51,388 bases of DNA, from the NCBI GenBank assembly GCA_024405435.1, contig JAKSOU010000011.1, positions 1-51,388 of the forward strand. The letters run 5' to 3'. The notes beneath the pieces are model-generated. The model was not told the origin of the DNA. It did no database searches and saw only the letters and a list, made by a program, of their open reading frames with translations. The number at the start of each line of letters is the position of its first letter. Position 1 is the first letter of the stretch. The DNA is from Akkermansia sp. (GTDB lineage: Bacteria; Verrucomicrobiota; Verrucomicrobiia; Verrucomicrobiales; Akkermansiaceae). This document shows, in pieces, positions 8,532 through 16,826 of this stretch. A program made the position numbers and the translations under genes.

Positions 8532-9371
8532 TTAAGCCTGCACCTCCTCAACGCCTCCCTCAATGGCGCCCTCCTCGCCTTCCACATCCAGGCCCTCCGG
8601 GATACGGGCGAGCTGGGCTTCGGCGTTGATGACGTTGATGGAGGTGTTGACCATCTCCTCCACGGCGTTCACGCAGGCGGCTTCAAGGGCCTGCGCCTTC
8701 TTCTTGAACAGGAAGAACGCGGGGATGGCGATAATGGAGATGATCAGGCCCCAGAAGGTGGTGAGCAGAGCCACGGAAATATCACCTGCCAGGTCGCTCG
8801 GGTCCGCCTGGCCGGTGGTGGCCAGCGTGGCGAATGCGCCGATCATGCCTTGCACGGTACCGAACAGGCCGATGGACGGGGCGATGGAGCCGGCCAGCGC
8901 CAGGATGTCCACGTACTTCATGGTCTGCGGGCGCTCGTTGGCGGTGAAGTCTGCGATGGCGTCCTCGATGCTGTCCTTGCCGAGGTCCTCGGTGCGGTTG
9001 GCGTCAATGTTGGGGAGGGCATAAGCGACGAGGCGGCCGAGGTAGGTGGGGCTCTCCGTGGCGAGCTTGATGGCGGACTGGACGCGGCACTCGCCCATGA
9101 AGGCGATGAGCTGTGTGCGGAGGGCCTCCGGGCAGAACTTCTCATCCTTGAGCAGCTGGTAGCAGTAGACGATGAGGAAGATGACGAAGCCCAGCAGCAG
9201 CACCAGCGGAATCATGGTGGGGCCGCCATCAATCACCCATGTGTCGAGCATGGTCTTCTTCATCACCTTGGGTCCCTCTTCCTGAGCCCAGGCGGAGGAG
9301 GCGATGGTAGCGGCGGCAAGCATTCCGAATGTGAATGCACGAACGGCGAACCTAGAAATCATGTTTTTCAT
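8532..9371 (-). CDS. exbB: MotA/TolQ/ExbB proton channel family protein
   Basis: The product is 279 residues. It has a cleavable signal sequence (residues 1-29, ending SSAWAQ), as in many ExbB proteins of this phylum, then three transmembrane helices at about 52-72, 155-182 and 199-223. The second carries the family signature LAGSIAPSIGLFGTVQGMIGAF, and the third begins ISVALLTTFWGLI. The C-terminus is acidic (GLDVEGEEGAIEGGVEE). It should form the pentameric proton channel around the two ExbD proteins encoded next. It is the first gene of the five-gene leftward operon. Met1 and Met4 are both possible starts. The AT-rich upstream region (TTATACGATACT) probably holds the promoter, but no convincing -35 was found. 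Confidence 0.9.
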   Translation of the reverse strand: MKNMISRFAVRAFTFGMLAAATIASSAWAQEEGPKVMKKTMLDTWVIDGGPTMIPLVLLLGFVIFLIVYCYQLLKDEKFCPEALRTQLIAFMGECRVQSAIKLATESPTYLGRLVAYALPNIDANRTEDLGKDSIEDAIADFTANERPQTMKYVDILALAGSIAPSIGLFGTVQGMIGAFATLATTGQADPSDLAGDISVALLTTFWGLIISIIAIPAFFLFKKKAQALEAACVNAVEEMVNTSINVINAEAQLARIPEGLDVEGEEGAIEGGVEEVQA

Positions 9372-9485
9372 AAGTATCGTATAATCTGGTTGGAAGTTTC
9401 AGAAGTGACGTTCCTCATTTAACCAAAAATCCGCGCGAATGCAAGCACGTTTTTCCGAAAAGGCGAATTTTTTCTGCGTGGGGCG

Positions 9486-9522
9486 AAAAAAAGACCACCG
9501 GCAGCAGTGAGCGCCGGTGGTC
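9486..9522 (-). terminator. Terminator of the small lipoprotein gene
   Basis: GACCACCGGC (9493-9502) pairs with GCCGGTGGTC (9513-9522). On the minus strand the stem is followed by seven T residues (9492-9486). It separates the small lipoprotein gene from the exbB operon. Confidence 0.9.
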
Positions 9523-9546
9523 CCGATAAGAATGAAGACTTGAAAC

Positions 9547-9717
9547 TTACTTGCACTTGCCCTTGGCGGGCCACACCTTCACGGGCACGTACTGCTGCTG
9601 GGGAGCATCGCAGTTGCCGGGCAGGGGGCGGAGCTTGGGCATGGGCTGCGACTGGCAGCAGCAGGAGCTGAAGCTGACAGCGCACACAACGGAAAGAATG
9701 AGAGTAATCGCTTTCAT
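9547..9717 (-). CDS. Small 56-residue lipoprotein
   Basis: From the ATG at 9717 the product is MKAITLILSVVCAVSFSSC followed by CCQSQ and a short proline-rich tail rich in Lys. Cys19 is the probable lipidation site; the run of three cysteines is odd. The gene has its own promoter (9749-9777) and a strong terminator (9486-9522), which argues that this very short gene is real. The mature peptide is under 40 residues and basic at its C-terminus (VKVWPAKGKCK). Possible roles include an entericidin-like or outer-membrane-spacer lipoprotein, but nothing in the sequence settles this. Confidence 0.72.
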   Translation of the reverse strand: MKAITLILSVVCAVSFSSCCCQSQPMPKLRPLPGNCDAPQQQYVPVKVWPAKGKCK

Positions 9718-9748
9718 GGAAGTAGAACGTTTATTGCTTACGCTGCGT

Positions 9749-9777
9749 ATTAGAGCAGAAATCTCGCGGCACGTCAA
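9749..9777 (-). promoter_or_regulatory. Promoter of the small lipoprotein gene
   Basis: On the minus strand TTGACG (9777-9772) is followed after 17 nt by TCTAAT (9754-9749). The leader would be about 26 nt and has no Shine-Dalgarno sequence. Confidence 0.6.
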
Positions 9778-9803
9778 CCAAAATTTTCACCGGGGCGTGA
9801 ATT

Positions 9804-11666
9804 TTATTCGGCATGCCCGGAAAAATCCGCGTCGAACACCAGCACCTCGAACGGCTCCAAACGCAGGTGCAGCGCGCCTTCCGCCGGTATGGACACATGC
9901 TGCACGCGCTGGTCCGCGTATGCGGCGCGCAGGTGGATGTCTGCCTTGGCGGTGGGCTCGAACACGGCGGCGGAAAGCTCTATCTCCTGCGGCTGGTCGT
10001 CCGGGTTGCGCAGGGCGAGCGTGGCCCCGCGGTCCGCGCGCCAGGCGGCGTAGCCGTACACGCGGCCCTCGCCGGGGTCGCCGCCCACCCAGTGGGCATC
10101 CGCCAGCACGGGCGCCCACTTGTGGCTCCACTTGAGCGCGGCCGCCACGTCATCCCACGCGGCATCGTTCATCATGCCGGGGGTGAGGTAGAGCTCCTGC
10201 TGGTTGGCGCCGCTGGCGCAGAGCATGCGGGCATCGGAGCGCATGTTGTTGTTGACGGGGAAGGAGAGGTCCTTGGCGGATTCGCAGGCGCCGCCCAGCT
10301 CAGCGGCGGCAATGGCGGGGTCCGCGCCGTCCGGGCGTGCGTCACTGGTGTGCGCGGCCTGGAATTCCGTGCCCAGCACCAGGCCGTGGTGCATGAGGGA
10401 GTTGAGCGGGTAGAGCGGCGCGCGCTTCACGATGACGCGGTAGCAGCTCATGTCGCGGTAGGTGATGTAGCGCTCGCGGTTGCTGCCCTTGCCGTGCCAC
10501 GCCACGTCTGCGGAGCCGGTGCGCCACGTGCAGTCCACGTACATGAGCCAGAACGGGCTGGGCCAGGTGCCCACCGTGGTGCTCAGGAAGAGCTGCGGGT
10601 CCACTTTGCGCAGCTCCCGGGAAATGCCCAGCAGCGCCATGAAGTGCGGGGAGACGCCGTCTCCCGCGCGGTCCCACTTGAAGAAGTTGCAGCCGTCCTT
10701 CTGCATGAGGTCGCAGCAGCGGTTGAGATACCAGTCGCCGTAGCCGGGGTAGGAGAGGTCCAGCTCCTTGGCGTCCTGCGGGATGAGCCCCATGCGGCGC
10801 GCGTGCTGGATGCGCTCCGCCTGGCCGCTGTAGCCGCCGAGCGGGGAAATCCAGATGCCGAAGTGCGCGCCGATGTCCTGCGCGGCTTTCGTGACCTTGG
10901 CAAAGCCGTTGGGGAACTTCTGCGGGTGCGGCTGCCACAGGTCCGCGCCGTAGTCGTCCCACCCGTCGTCCAGCACAAAGGAATCCACCTTCACGCCGCG
11001 CTTCTGCACCAGCTCGCGCCCATAGGCGTCAATGGTCTTGAGCAGCTTCTCCTCCGTGGGGTTCAGGCCGTGCTCGTACCAGCAGTTGTACTGCACCACC
11101 TGGTGGTACGGCACGGCGCGCTCGCGCTCCAGGTAGGCCAGGAAGGCGCGGCGCAGCTGGCCCTCAGGGTACACGCCCTCCACGGTGGTGAAGCTCACGC
11201 TCTGCCCCTTGGCCAGCGGCAGGCTGCAGGTGAGGCCCACGCTGCCCTTGCCGTCCTGCACGGCGGCCTGCGCCACCGGCAGCTCGATACCGTGGAAGCG
11301 GTGCGCCTTGGTGTCCACCAGCGGCGTGCCGGGAACCTCACCCGGTATGGTGTAGCTGCCGCCCTCCAGCAGGATGGGGGTGAACCCGGTGAGCGTGGTG
11401 TCCTGCGTGGCGGTGAGCGTGTACGTGCGGCGCACGTAGTGGGCGTTCTCCGCCGGTTCCACACGGCAGGTGACGGTGACGCCGGCTTCCTTGGGCAGCT
11501 GCTGCGGCGCGTTCGCGTGGAACGTGCCGGCGCTTGTGGAGACGCTCAGCGGCGTGGGCGCGGTGGCCAGCTCCGCAGCGGCGGGCAGCGTGCCGGGATA
11601 CGGCACATTCGGTTCTGCGGCAACGGCGGTCATGGCTAACAGTGCGGTCAGAAACAGGCTTTTCAT
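9804..11666 (-). CDS. Secreted GH36/melibiase-like alpha-glycosidase
   Basis: The 620-residue protein has a signal peptide (MKSLFLTALLAMTAVAA), an N-terminal beta domain to about residue 180, a (beta/alpha)8-type catalytic region and a C-terminal beta-sandwich. Clan GH-D features are visible: NCWYEHGLN, DSFVLDDGWDDYG at about 228-240, and NFFKWD with Asp332 in the position of the catalytic nucleophile of GH27/GH36 enzymes. The later HTSDARPDG segment may carry the acid/base. Such enzymes release alpha-galactose or alpha-GalNAc from glycans, including mucin and blood-group structures; the exact specificity is inference. A GTG at 11675 is in frame, but the promoter (-10 at 11681-11676) places the mRNA 5' end almost on the ATG at 11666, so I chose that start. 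Confidence 0.7.
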   Translation of the reverse strand: MKSLFLTALLAMTAVAAEPNVPYPGTLPAAAELATAPTPLSVSTSAGTFHANAPQQLPKEAGVTVTCRVEPAENAHYVRRTYTLTATQDTTLTGFTPILLEGGSYTIPGEVPGTPLVDTKAHRFHGIELPVAQAAVQDGKGSVGLTCSLPLAKGQSVSFTTVEGVYPEGQLRRAFLAYLERERAVPYHQVVQYNCWYEHGLNPTEEKLLKTIDAYGRELVQKRGVKVDSFVLDDGWDDYGADLWQPHPQKFPNGFAKVTKAAQDIGAHFGIWISPLGGYSGQAERIQHARRMGLIPQDAKELDLSYPGYGDWYLNRCCDLMQKDGCNFFKWDRAGDGVSPHFMALLGISRELRKVDPQLFLSTTVGTWPSPFWLMYVDCTWRTGSADVAWHGKGSNRERYITYRDMSCYRVIVKRAPLYPLNSLMHHGLVLGTEFQAAHTSDARPDGADPAIAAAELGGACESAKDLSFPVNNNMRSDARMLCASGANQQELYLTPGMMNDAAWDDVAAALKWSHKWAPVLADAHWVGGDPGEGRVYGYAAWRADRGATLALRNPDDQPQEIELSAAVFEPTAKADIHLRAAYADQRVQHVSIPAEGALHLRLEPFEVLVFDADFSGHAE

Positions 11667-11675
11667 TGCCCCCAC

Positions 11676-11704
11676 AGCCTACCACAACGCCCCTGCACTG
11701 TCCA
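11676..11704 (-). promoter_or_regulatory. Promoter of the glycosidase gene, near-leaderless
   Basis: On the minus strand TGGACA (11704-11699) is followed after 17 nt by TAGGCT (11681-11676). The -10 box ends 9 nt before the ATG at 11666, leaving almost no untranslated leader. Confidence 0.6.
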
Positions 11705-11715
11705 TGCTTTTCACG

Positions 11716-11745
11716 TTGACACACGGCGCGCGTTCGGGGTACAGT
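11716..11745 (+). promoter_or_regulatory. Promoter of the acyltransferase gene, leaderless
   Basis: TTGACA (11716-11721) is separated by 18 nt from TACAGT (11740-11745). The ATG at 11753 follows 7 nt after the -10 box, so transcription should begin at or next to the start codon. The GTG at 11747 lies too close to the -10 to be on the mRNA. Confidence 0.7.
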
Positions 11746-11752
11746 CGTGCGC

Positions 11753-12868
11753 ATGCAAGGACGCATCACAAGCATCGACGCGCTGCGGGGCGCGGACATG
11801 GCGGCGCTGGCGGGAGGTGCGGCGCTGCTGCTGGAAATCCTGCGGGCGGTGTACGGGGATTCTCTGCCGGCGGGCGTGGCGGCGCAGTTCACGCACGGCG
11901 GGTGGGGAGAGCCGTTCACGTGCTGGGATTTGGTGATGCCGCTGTTCATCTTCATTGTGGGCGCATCCATGCCGTTCGCCTTCGCCAAGTATGAGCGGGA
12001 TGGCGGGGAGCACTGGCGGCGGCGCACGGCGTGGCGCGTGCTGCGGCGCGTGGCGGTGCTCTTTTTGCTAGGCATGGTGGTGCAGGGAAACCTGCTCAGT
12101 TTCGATCCCGACCACATGAGCCTTTTCTGCAACACGCTGCAGGCCATTGCCGCCGGATACCTCATCGCCGCGCCGTTCCTGATGTGGGGCGGCGTGCGCA
12201 GCCAGGTCATCGGCTGCGTGTGCTGCCTGGCGCTGTACTGGGCCGCCATGCGCTTCATCCCCTACGCCGGGCACCCGGCCGGCCTCTTCCAGCCGTACGA
12301 CAACCTGGCGTACTACATCGACTGCGCGCTGGAGGGGCGCTGGCAGGACGGCACGTGGTACCCGTGGATCCTGCCGTCGCTCTCGTTCGGCGGGCTGGTG
12401 CTCATGGGCGTGCTGGGCGGGCAGGCGCTGCGGCTGCTCACGCCGTTCAAATCCACGCTGGCGCTGGCGGCGGCGGGGATTGGCTGCCTGGGCGCGGCGC
12501 TGGCGCTGGAATTTGACACGCCGCTGCTGAAACACCTGTTCACCACCACCATGGTGCTGTGGAGCGGCGGCTGGAGCCTGCTCCTGCTGGCGGCGTTCCA
12601 CCTGGTGTTCGACATCTGCCCGCACACGCAGAGGCTGGCCGCGCTTTTCCAGGGATTCGGCACCAACGCCATCCTGGCCTACATGCTCGTTGAGATGCGC
12701 GGCATCGGCGGGCACCCGTTCTGGTGGGGAATCACCCAGCCGCTGTTCGGCGGGCTGGCATCCCAATGCGGGGAGTACGGCCCGCTGGTGTTCCAGGCGC
12801 TCTCCTTCCTGCTGCTGTGGGCGCTGCTGGAAATCCTGCGCCGCCACCGCATCATGCTCCGCGTGTGA
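11753..12868 (+). CDS. YeiB/HGSNAT-like integral membrane acyltransferase (DUF5009 type)
   Basis: The 371-residue product begins MQGRITSIDALRG. The SxDALRG motif at the cytoplasmic end of the first helix marks the family of heparan-alpha-glucosaminide N-acetyltransferase/NagX-like membrane proteins. About ten hydrophobic segments follow (for example PLFIFIVGASMPFAFA and VAVLFLLGMVVQG), with FGTNAILAYMLVE near the C-terminus, typical of this group. Relatives transfer acyl groups from acetyl-CoA to extracytoplasmic sugars such as glucosamine. Its closeness to the divergent glycosidase gene fits a role in amino-sugar or glycan metabolism, but the substrate is inferred. No ribosome binding site precedes the start; see the leaderless promoter. 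Confidence 0.78.
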   Translation: MQGRITSIDALRGADMAALAGGAALLLEILRAVYGDSLPAGVAAQFTHGGWGEPFTCWDLVMPLFIFIVGASMPFAFAKYERDGGEHWRRRTAWRVLRRVAVLFLLGMVVQGNLLSFDPDHMSLFCNTLQAIAAGYLIAAPFLMWGGVRSQVIGCVCCLALYWAAMRFIPYAGHPAGLFQPYDNLAYYIDCALEGRWQDGTWYPWILPSLSFGGLVLMGVLGGQALRLLTPFKSTLALAAAGIGCLGAALALEFDTPLLKHLFTTTMVLWSGGWSLLLLAAFHLVFDICPHTQRLAALFQGFGTNAILAYMLVEMRGIGGHPFWWGITQPLFGGLASQCGEYGPLVFQALSFLLLWALLEILRRHRIMLRV

Positions 12869-12895
12869 TTTGCGCGCTTGCCCCAACATATAGGC

Positions 12896-12924
12896 TTGCC
12901 TTGGCCCGGAATGCATGCTATACT
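12896..12924 (+). promoter_or_regulatory. Promoter of the AsmA-like envelope operon, leaderless
   Basis: TTGCCT (12896-12901), a 17-nt spacer and TATACT (12919-12924) precede the ATG at 12936 by 11 nt. An in-frame start codon at 12915 overlaps the -10 region and is rejected. Confidence 0.7.
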
Positions 12925-12935
12925 TCGCGCGCTTT

Positions 12936-14552
12936 ATGGCACGCAGGCGCAAGCGCGGGGGAACGGTCCCATCCGGCGGGAAACGCAACGGCAAGGCAAG
13001 ATTGCCGCGCGGTTTGGCGTACCCCCTCATCGGCCTCGGCGGGCTGCTGCTCATTGCACTCATCGCCTATTTCTCCATCCTCTCCTACCTACAGGGGCGC
13101 GAGTTCCGCGACGGCCTGTGCTACGACACCGCCGTGAAGCTGCAGGCCCGGGATGCCGCGATGGACGACAACCTGTCCATCGACGGCCAGCGTGTGAGCG
13201 AGCGCGGCCTGGTCATCACCGGCATGAAAGGCGTGGAGCGCATCTCCGCGCGCGGCATGGAGGCCACGCTGGAGCGCGCGGCCCTGCTGCACCGCATCCT
13301 GCGCGTGAGCCGGCTGGACGTGGACGGCGCCACGGTCATCATCAACCCCGCCTCCACCGGGTACACGGAGCGCCCGCCGCGGGACAAGAGCGGGCTGATT
13401 GCCGCCATCTCCCCGCAAACCGTGCAGGTGGACCGCGTGGAATGCAAGGATGCCACCGTCACCCTGCAGCTCAGCAGCAACGAGTACTCCTACACCGGCG
13501 CGCGGCTCTCCGCACTCCCCGCCACCCGCGGGCAGATGGACGCCTGGAGCATAGAGACCACCAACGGGCGCATGCACACCTCCCTCTCCTTCCTGAAGGA
13601 CTGCAGCGTGAAAGGCATGCACGTGCAGGCGGACCTGCACAACGTGGATTTGACGGACTGCCGGCTGATGCTCTCCCCCGGGGAGATGGGATTCAAGGCC
13701 CGCTATTCCCTGGACAGCCGGGAATGGAACGCGGAGATGCAGGTGAACAAGGCGGATGTGGCGCGCATCCTCAAGGAGGATTGGAAGAAACTGCTCACCG
13801 GCCAGCTTTTCGGCAAGATGGTGATGAACGGCGATGCCGACGGCATCAGCCTGGCGGAGGGCACGCTCACCCTCCGCGAGGGCGTGCTGGAGGCCCTGCC
13901 CATCCTCTCCGAAATCACCATCGGCAACACCAAGCCCTACCGCCGCCTTCCCCTGGAGCGCGCCTCCTGCCGCATCTCCCACCCCTACAGCGAGCCGGAG
14001 CACCACATCGAGAACGCCTGGCGGTTCGACAAGATTGACGTGCGCGCCGCGGAGGGCCGCCTGCTGGTGCGCGGGCACATCGTCATCGGCAGCCGTTCAG
14101 AGCTGCGCGGCACCCTCAACGTGGGCATTCCCATGGAGATGGTGGCCAAAATCCCCCTGGGCGCGGAAGCCGGGCTCATGGACGACCTCTTCAACGCCGT
14201 GGGCGACCCCGGGTACGCCTGGGTCACCATCAACCTGAGCGGCACCACGGACAACCCGAAGGAGGACCTCAGCGTGCGGCTCTCCACCCTGCTGGGCAGC
14301 AACTTGCCCAAGGCCGCACTCAAAAAGGTGGGCGATGTAACCCGCGATTTCCTGGGCCGCCTCACCGGAAACGGCGAGAGCAAGCCGGATGCAGAGACGG
14401 ATGAGGAAGCGGAGGAAACGCCCTTCCCCGCGCCGGACCGACTCCCGAACCAGCAGCAAGACAGTGTCAAGGACAAGGCGGACGGCATCCTCAAGAAAGC
14501 CGGCGACGCCGCGGGCGACCTCATCAACAAGGGCCTCAACACCTTCTTCTAA
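12936..14552 (+). CDS. AsmA/DUF-type membrane-anchored envelope protein
   Basis: The 538-residue protein has a basic N-terminus (MARRRKRGG...), one transmembrane helix at about residues 27-50 (LIGLGGLLLIALIAYFSIL) and a large extracytoplasmic part made of beta-rich segments. The pattern of nested strands (VERISARGMEATLERAALL, LRVSRLDVDGATVIINP, GRLLVRGHIVIGSRSELRG) resembles AsmA/TamB-like repeats, which form lipid-conducting grooves across the periplasm. The C-terminus is charged and helical (DSVKDKADGILKKAGD). It heads an operon with the IF-1-like gene (8 nt gap), a sugar-phosphate transferase and trmL. The AsmA-like assignment rests on pattern, not a signature motif, so it is moderate. Confidence 0.6.
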   Translation: MARRRKRGGTVPSGGKRNGKARLPRGLAYPLIGLGGLLLIALIAYFSILSYLQGREFRDGLCYDTAVKLQARDAAMDDNLSIDGQRVSERGLVITGMKGVERISARGMEATLERAALLHRILRVSRLDVDGATVIINPASTGYTERPPRDKSGLIAAISPQTVQVDRVECKDATVTLQLSSNEYSYTGARLSALPATRGQMDAWSIETTNGRMHTSLSFLKDCSVKGMHVQADLHNVDLTDCRLMLSPGEMGFKARYSLDSREWNAEMQVNKADVARILKEDWKKLLTGQLFGKMVMNGDADGISLAEGTLTLREGVLEALPILSEITIGNTKPYRRLPLERASCRISHPYSEPEHHIENAWRFDKIDVRAAEGRLLVRGHIVIGSRSELRGTLNVGIPMEMVAKIPLGAEAGLMDDLFNAVGDPGYAWVTINLSGTTDNPKEDLSVRLSTLLGSNLPKAALKKVGDVTRDFLGRLTGNGESKPDAETDEEAEETPFPAPDRLPNQQQDSVKDKADGILKKAGDAAGDLINKGLNTFF

Positions 14553-14560
14553 ACCACGCC

Positions 14561-14794
14561 ATGGGCAGCACCTATCCATCAGAGTTCATCGACTGCGCCT
14601 GCACCATCCGCGAGCGTTTCGCGCCCACGGCGTACCATGCAGAGCTGCCCAACGGCAAGCCCACCGTGGCCTTCGTGCAGCGGCGGGAGGCCGCCCTGCT
14701 GGATGCCATCCACCCCGGCTGCCGCGTGCGCGTCACCATCAACCCCGCGGATTTCGACCGCGCCCGCATCAAGGAAATCCTCCCCGCAACCTAA
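14561..14794 (+). CDS. Small IF-1-like (S1/OB-fold) protein
   Basis: The 77-residue product aligns by eye to translation initiation factor IF-1. It has a strand with YHAELPNGKPTVAFV (compare the IF-1 pattern F-x-V-x-L-x-N-G), then PGCRVRVTINPADFDRARI, which matches the IF-1 pattern GDKVTVELTPYDLxxGRI. It lacks the usual IF-1 N-terminus (MAKEDxIExxG) and several basic residues, so it is probably a divergent paralogue rather than the housekeeping infA. It is 8 nt after the AsmA-like gene and 27 nt before the sugar transferase gene, an unusual place for a translation factor. The fold call is moderate; RNA binding is inferred. Confidence 0.6.
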   Translation: MGSTYPSEFIDCACTIRERFAPTAYHAELPNGKPTVAFVQRREAALLDAIHPGCRVRVTINPADFDRARIKEILPAT

Positions 14795-14821
14795 AACCTT
14801 TCAACCATACCACCACACATC

Positions 14822-16234
14822 ATGACCCCCACCAGCAAAAACCTCTTCTCCAGGGCATGCCCGTACATCGACCTGGTTCTCGTCATCCTCTTCGCGTACT
14901 TCTCCCCCACCGTCACCAACTGGGTGGCGCCCCTGTTCGGCTGGGAGATGGGGCCGGTATTCAACATCTTCGAGACCATCACCTACCTGGCGTGGACGGC
15001 GGTGATCGCCGCGCCGTTCGTGCTGAACTTCGTGGGCTTCTACAGCCGGCAGAACCTGCAGCGCCCCATCACCGCCGCGCGCCAGCTGCTCACCTTCGCC
15101 GCCTACTACCTCTGCGCCATCGCCATCTACCAGAGCCTCGGCAACCACAGCCTCTTCTACAACCACGTCATCCTCACCAACATCATCGGCATTCCGCTGG
15201 TGCTCTTCGTGCGCTTCTACCTCTCCCGCGCCTGGGCGCGCCACATCTCCACCGACAAGGAGAAGCTGCGCCAGATCATCCTGGCCGGAACGGAGGAGAA
15301 CATCGAGGCCGGGTGGAACAGCCTGCCCGCATACTGGCGCGCAAACTTCAACGTGGTCGACAAGGCCGTCACCGGCACCTACTCGGAGGAGGAACTGGCC
15401 AAACTCATCACCGACAACAGCGTGGCGCACCTCTTCGTCTTCGGCGGCCTCTCGTCCTACGGCCAAAACGCCACCGCCATCCACCTGGCGGAATCCCTGG
15501 GGCTGGACATCTACATCGCCCGCGCCAAGGACGCCAGCAACCACATGCGCGTGGAGGTGCACGATATCGAGGGCAAGGCGCACATTCTCTCGCTGAGCTT
15601 CACGCCGGAGTATTCCTTCCCGCTGGTGCTGAAAGGCTGCTTCGACCGCGTGGCGGCGCTGCTGGGCATCATCTGCTCCTCCCCGCTCTGGCTGGTGGCC
15701 GCCATCGGCATCAAGATCAGCGACCCCGCCGGCAAGGTGTTCTACCGCCAGCAGCGCTCCGGCCTGTACGGCAAACCGTTCGGCATGTGGAAATTCCGCT
15801 CCATGTACAGCGATGCGGACCAGCGCCTGGAAGAGGTGAAGGCCCAGTACGGCAACGAGATGGACGGCCCCATCTTCAAGCTCACCAACGACCCGCGCAT
15901 CTTCCCCTTCGGCCACTTCATCCGCAAGACGTCCATAGACGAGCTGCCGCAGCTCATCAACATCCTGTGCGGGGATATGAGCGTGGTGGGCCCGCGGCCG
16001 CTGCCCACGTACGAGACGGACGAGTTCCCGGACATAGCGCACCGGCGCCGCCTGAGCGTGAAGCCGGGGCTCACCTGCTACTGGCAGATTGAGGACCGCA
16101 GCGACAGCGAGGAAAGCTACCGCAACATGATCACCAAGGACCTCAAGTACATCGACAACTGGAGCCTGTGGACGGACATCAAGCTGATCCTGCGCACCAT
16201 TCCCGCCGTGCTCATGAGCAAGGGGGCCAAGTGA
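14822..16234 (+). CDS. Polyprenyl-phosphate sugar-1-phosphate transferase (WbaP/WcaJ-like)
   Basis: The product is 470 residues. The N-terminal third has about four transmembrane helices. A Rossmann-like domain follows (IILAGTEENIEAGWNSLP and later SVAHLFVFGGLSS). The C-terminal third is the bacterial sugar transferase catalytic domain, which begins at a membrane re-entrant helix (LKGCFDRVAALLGIICSSPLWLVAA in part). It contains FYRQQRSGLYGKPFGMWKFR, the D-x-R pattern (NDPRIFPFGHFIRKTSIDELPQL) and the invariant GDMSVVGPRP. It should transfer a sugar-1-phosphate from a nucleotide sugar to undecaprenyl phosphate, starting exopolysaccharide or glycan synthesis at the inner membrane. Enzymes of this type often accompany PEP-CTERM/exosortase systems, which fits the PEP-CTERM proteins elsewhere in the window. 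The sugar is not predictable. Confidence 0.9.
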   Translation: MTPTSKNLFSRACPYIDLVLVILFAYFSPTVTNWVAPLFGWEMGPVFNIFETITYLAWTAVIAAPFVLNFVGFYSRQNLQRPITAARQLLTFAAYYLCAIAIYQSLGNHSLFYNHVILTNIIGIPLVLFVRFYLSRAWARHISTDKEKLRQIILAGTEENIEAGWNSLPAYWRANFNVVDKAVTGTYSEEELAKLITDNSVAHLFVFGGLSSYGQNATAIHLAESLGLDIYIARAKDASNHMRVEVHDIEGKAHILSLSFTPEYSFPLVLKGCFDRVAALLGIICSSPLWLVAAIGIKISDPAGKVFYRQQRSGLYGKPFGMWKFRSMYSDADQRLEEVKAQYGNEMDGPIFKLTNDPRIFPFGHFIRKTSIDELPQLINILCGDMSVVGPRPLPTYETDEFPDIAHRRRLSVKPGLTCYWQIEDRSDSEESYRNMITKDLKYIDNWSLWTDIKLILRTIPAVLMSKGAK

Positions 16235-16253
16235 CGCCGCGCGCTGCCGTGCC

Positions 16254-16721
16254 ATGTTCAACATCGTCCTCTTCCACCCGGAAATCCCGCACAACACCGG
16301 AGCCGCCGGGCGCCTGGCCGTGGCCACGCAAGCCACGCTGCACCTCATCAAGCCCCTGGGCTTCAGCCTGGATGAGAAGCACCTGCGCCGCTGCGGGCTG
16401 GACTACTGGCAGCACGTGGACCTGAAGCTCTGGGACAGCCTGGAGGAGCTGGAGGCCGCCGCCGCGCCTGGCGCGCGCTTCTGGTACCTCTCCACCAAGG
16501 CCGCACGCAGCATCTGGGATGCAGGGCTGCCGCTGCACGCGGGGGACTACCTGGTGTTCGGCCCGGAATCCAAGGGCCTGCCGGAACGCTGGGTGTTCTC
16601 CCACCCGGAGACCGCGCTGCGCATCCCCATGCCGGGCGAGCACGCGCGCTCGCTCAACCTCTCCACCTCCGTGGCCATCATGCTCTACGAGGGCCTGCGC
16701 AGAACACTCCACGAAGCATGA
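16254..16721 (+). CDS. trmL: tRNA (cytidine/uridine(34)-2'-O)-methyltransferase TrmL
   Basis: This 155-residue protein is a minimal SPOUT methyltransferase. It starts MFNIVLFHPEIPHNTGAAGR, where the E-x-x-x-N-x-G-x-x-x-R motif is diagnostic. It continues with FGPESKGLP, which forms part of the trefoil-knot S-adenosylmethionine site, and RIPMPGEHARSLNLSTSVAI, the third family motif containing the conserved Ser-Leu-Asn-Leu. The length equals that of E. coli TrmL (157). It methylates the wobble nucleotide of certain tRNA-Leu isoacceptors. It is the last gene of the 12936-16721 operon, 19 nt after the sugar transferase gene. Confidence 0.93.
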   Translation: MFNIVLFHPEIPHNTGAAGRLAVATQATLHLIKPLGFSLDEKHLRRCGLDYWQHVDLKLWDSLEELEAAAAPGARFWYLSTKAARSIWDAGLPLHAGDYLVFGPESKGLPERWVFSHPETALRIPMPGEHARSLNLSTSVAIMLYEGLRRTLHEA

Positions 16722-16727
16722 TGCGTC

Positions 16728-16756
16728 TTGATTCCACTCATCGGTTATGATACATT
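16728..16756 (+). promoter_or_regulatory. Predicted promoter of the RhuM-family gene
   Basis: TTGATT (16728-16733), a 17-nt spacer and TACATT (16751-16756). The predicted start near 16763 leaves a leader of about 64 nt that contains the palindrome at 16783-16809. Confidence 0.45.
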
Positions 16757-16782
16757 CTTCCAGAGAAGTCGTTTCCCAAAAT

Positions 16783-16809
16783 GAACTTGTGCAAATTTTG
16801 CACAAGTTC
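16783..16809. promoter_or_regulatory. Perfect 27-nt palindrome upstream of the RhuM gene
   Basis: The arms GAACTTGTGCAAA and TTTGCACAAGTTC flank a single T. It lies 17 nt before the RhuM start and within the predicted transcript, so it could be an operator (autoregulation) or an RNA hairpin near the translation start. A 25-nt palindrome with the same GCAAATTTTGC core lies inside the other RhuM-type gene at 40770-40794. Confidence 0.75.
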
Positions 16810-16826
16810 GCGTTCGTTGAAAATAA

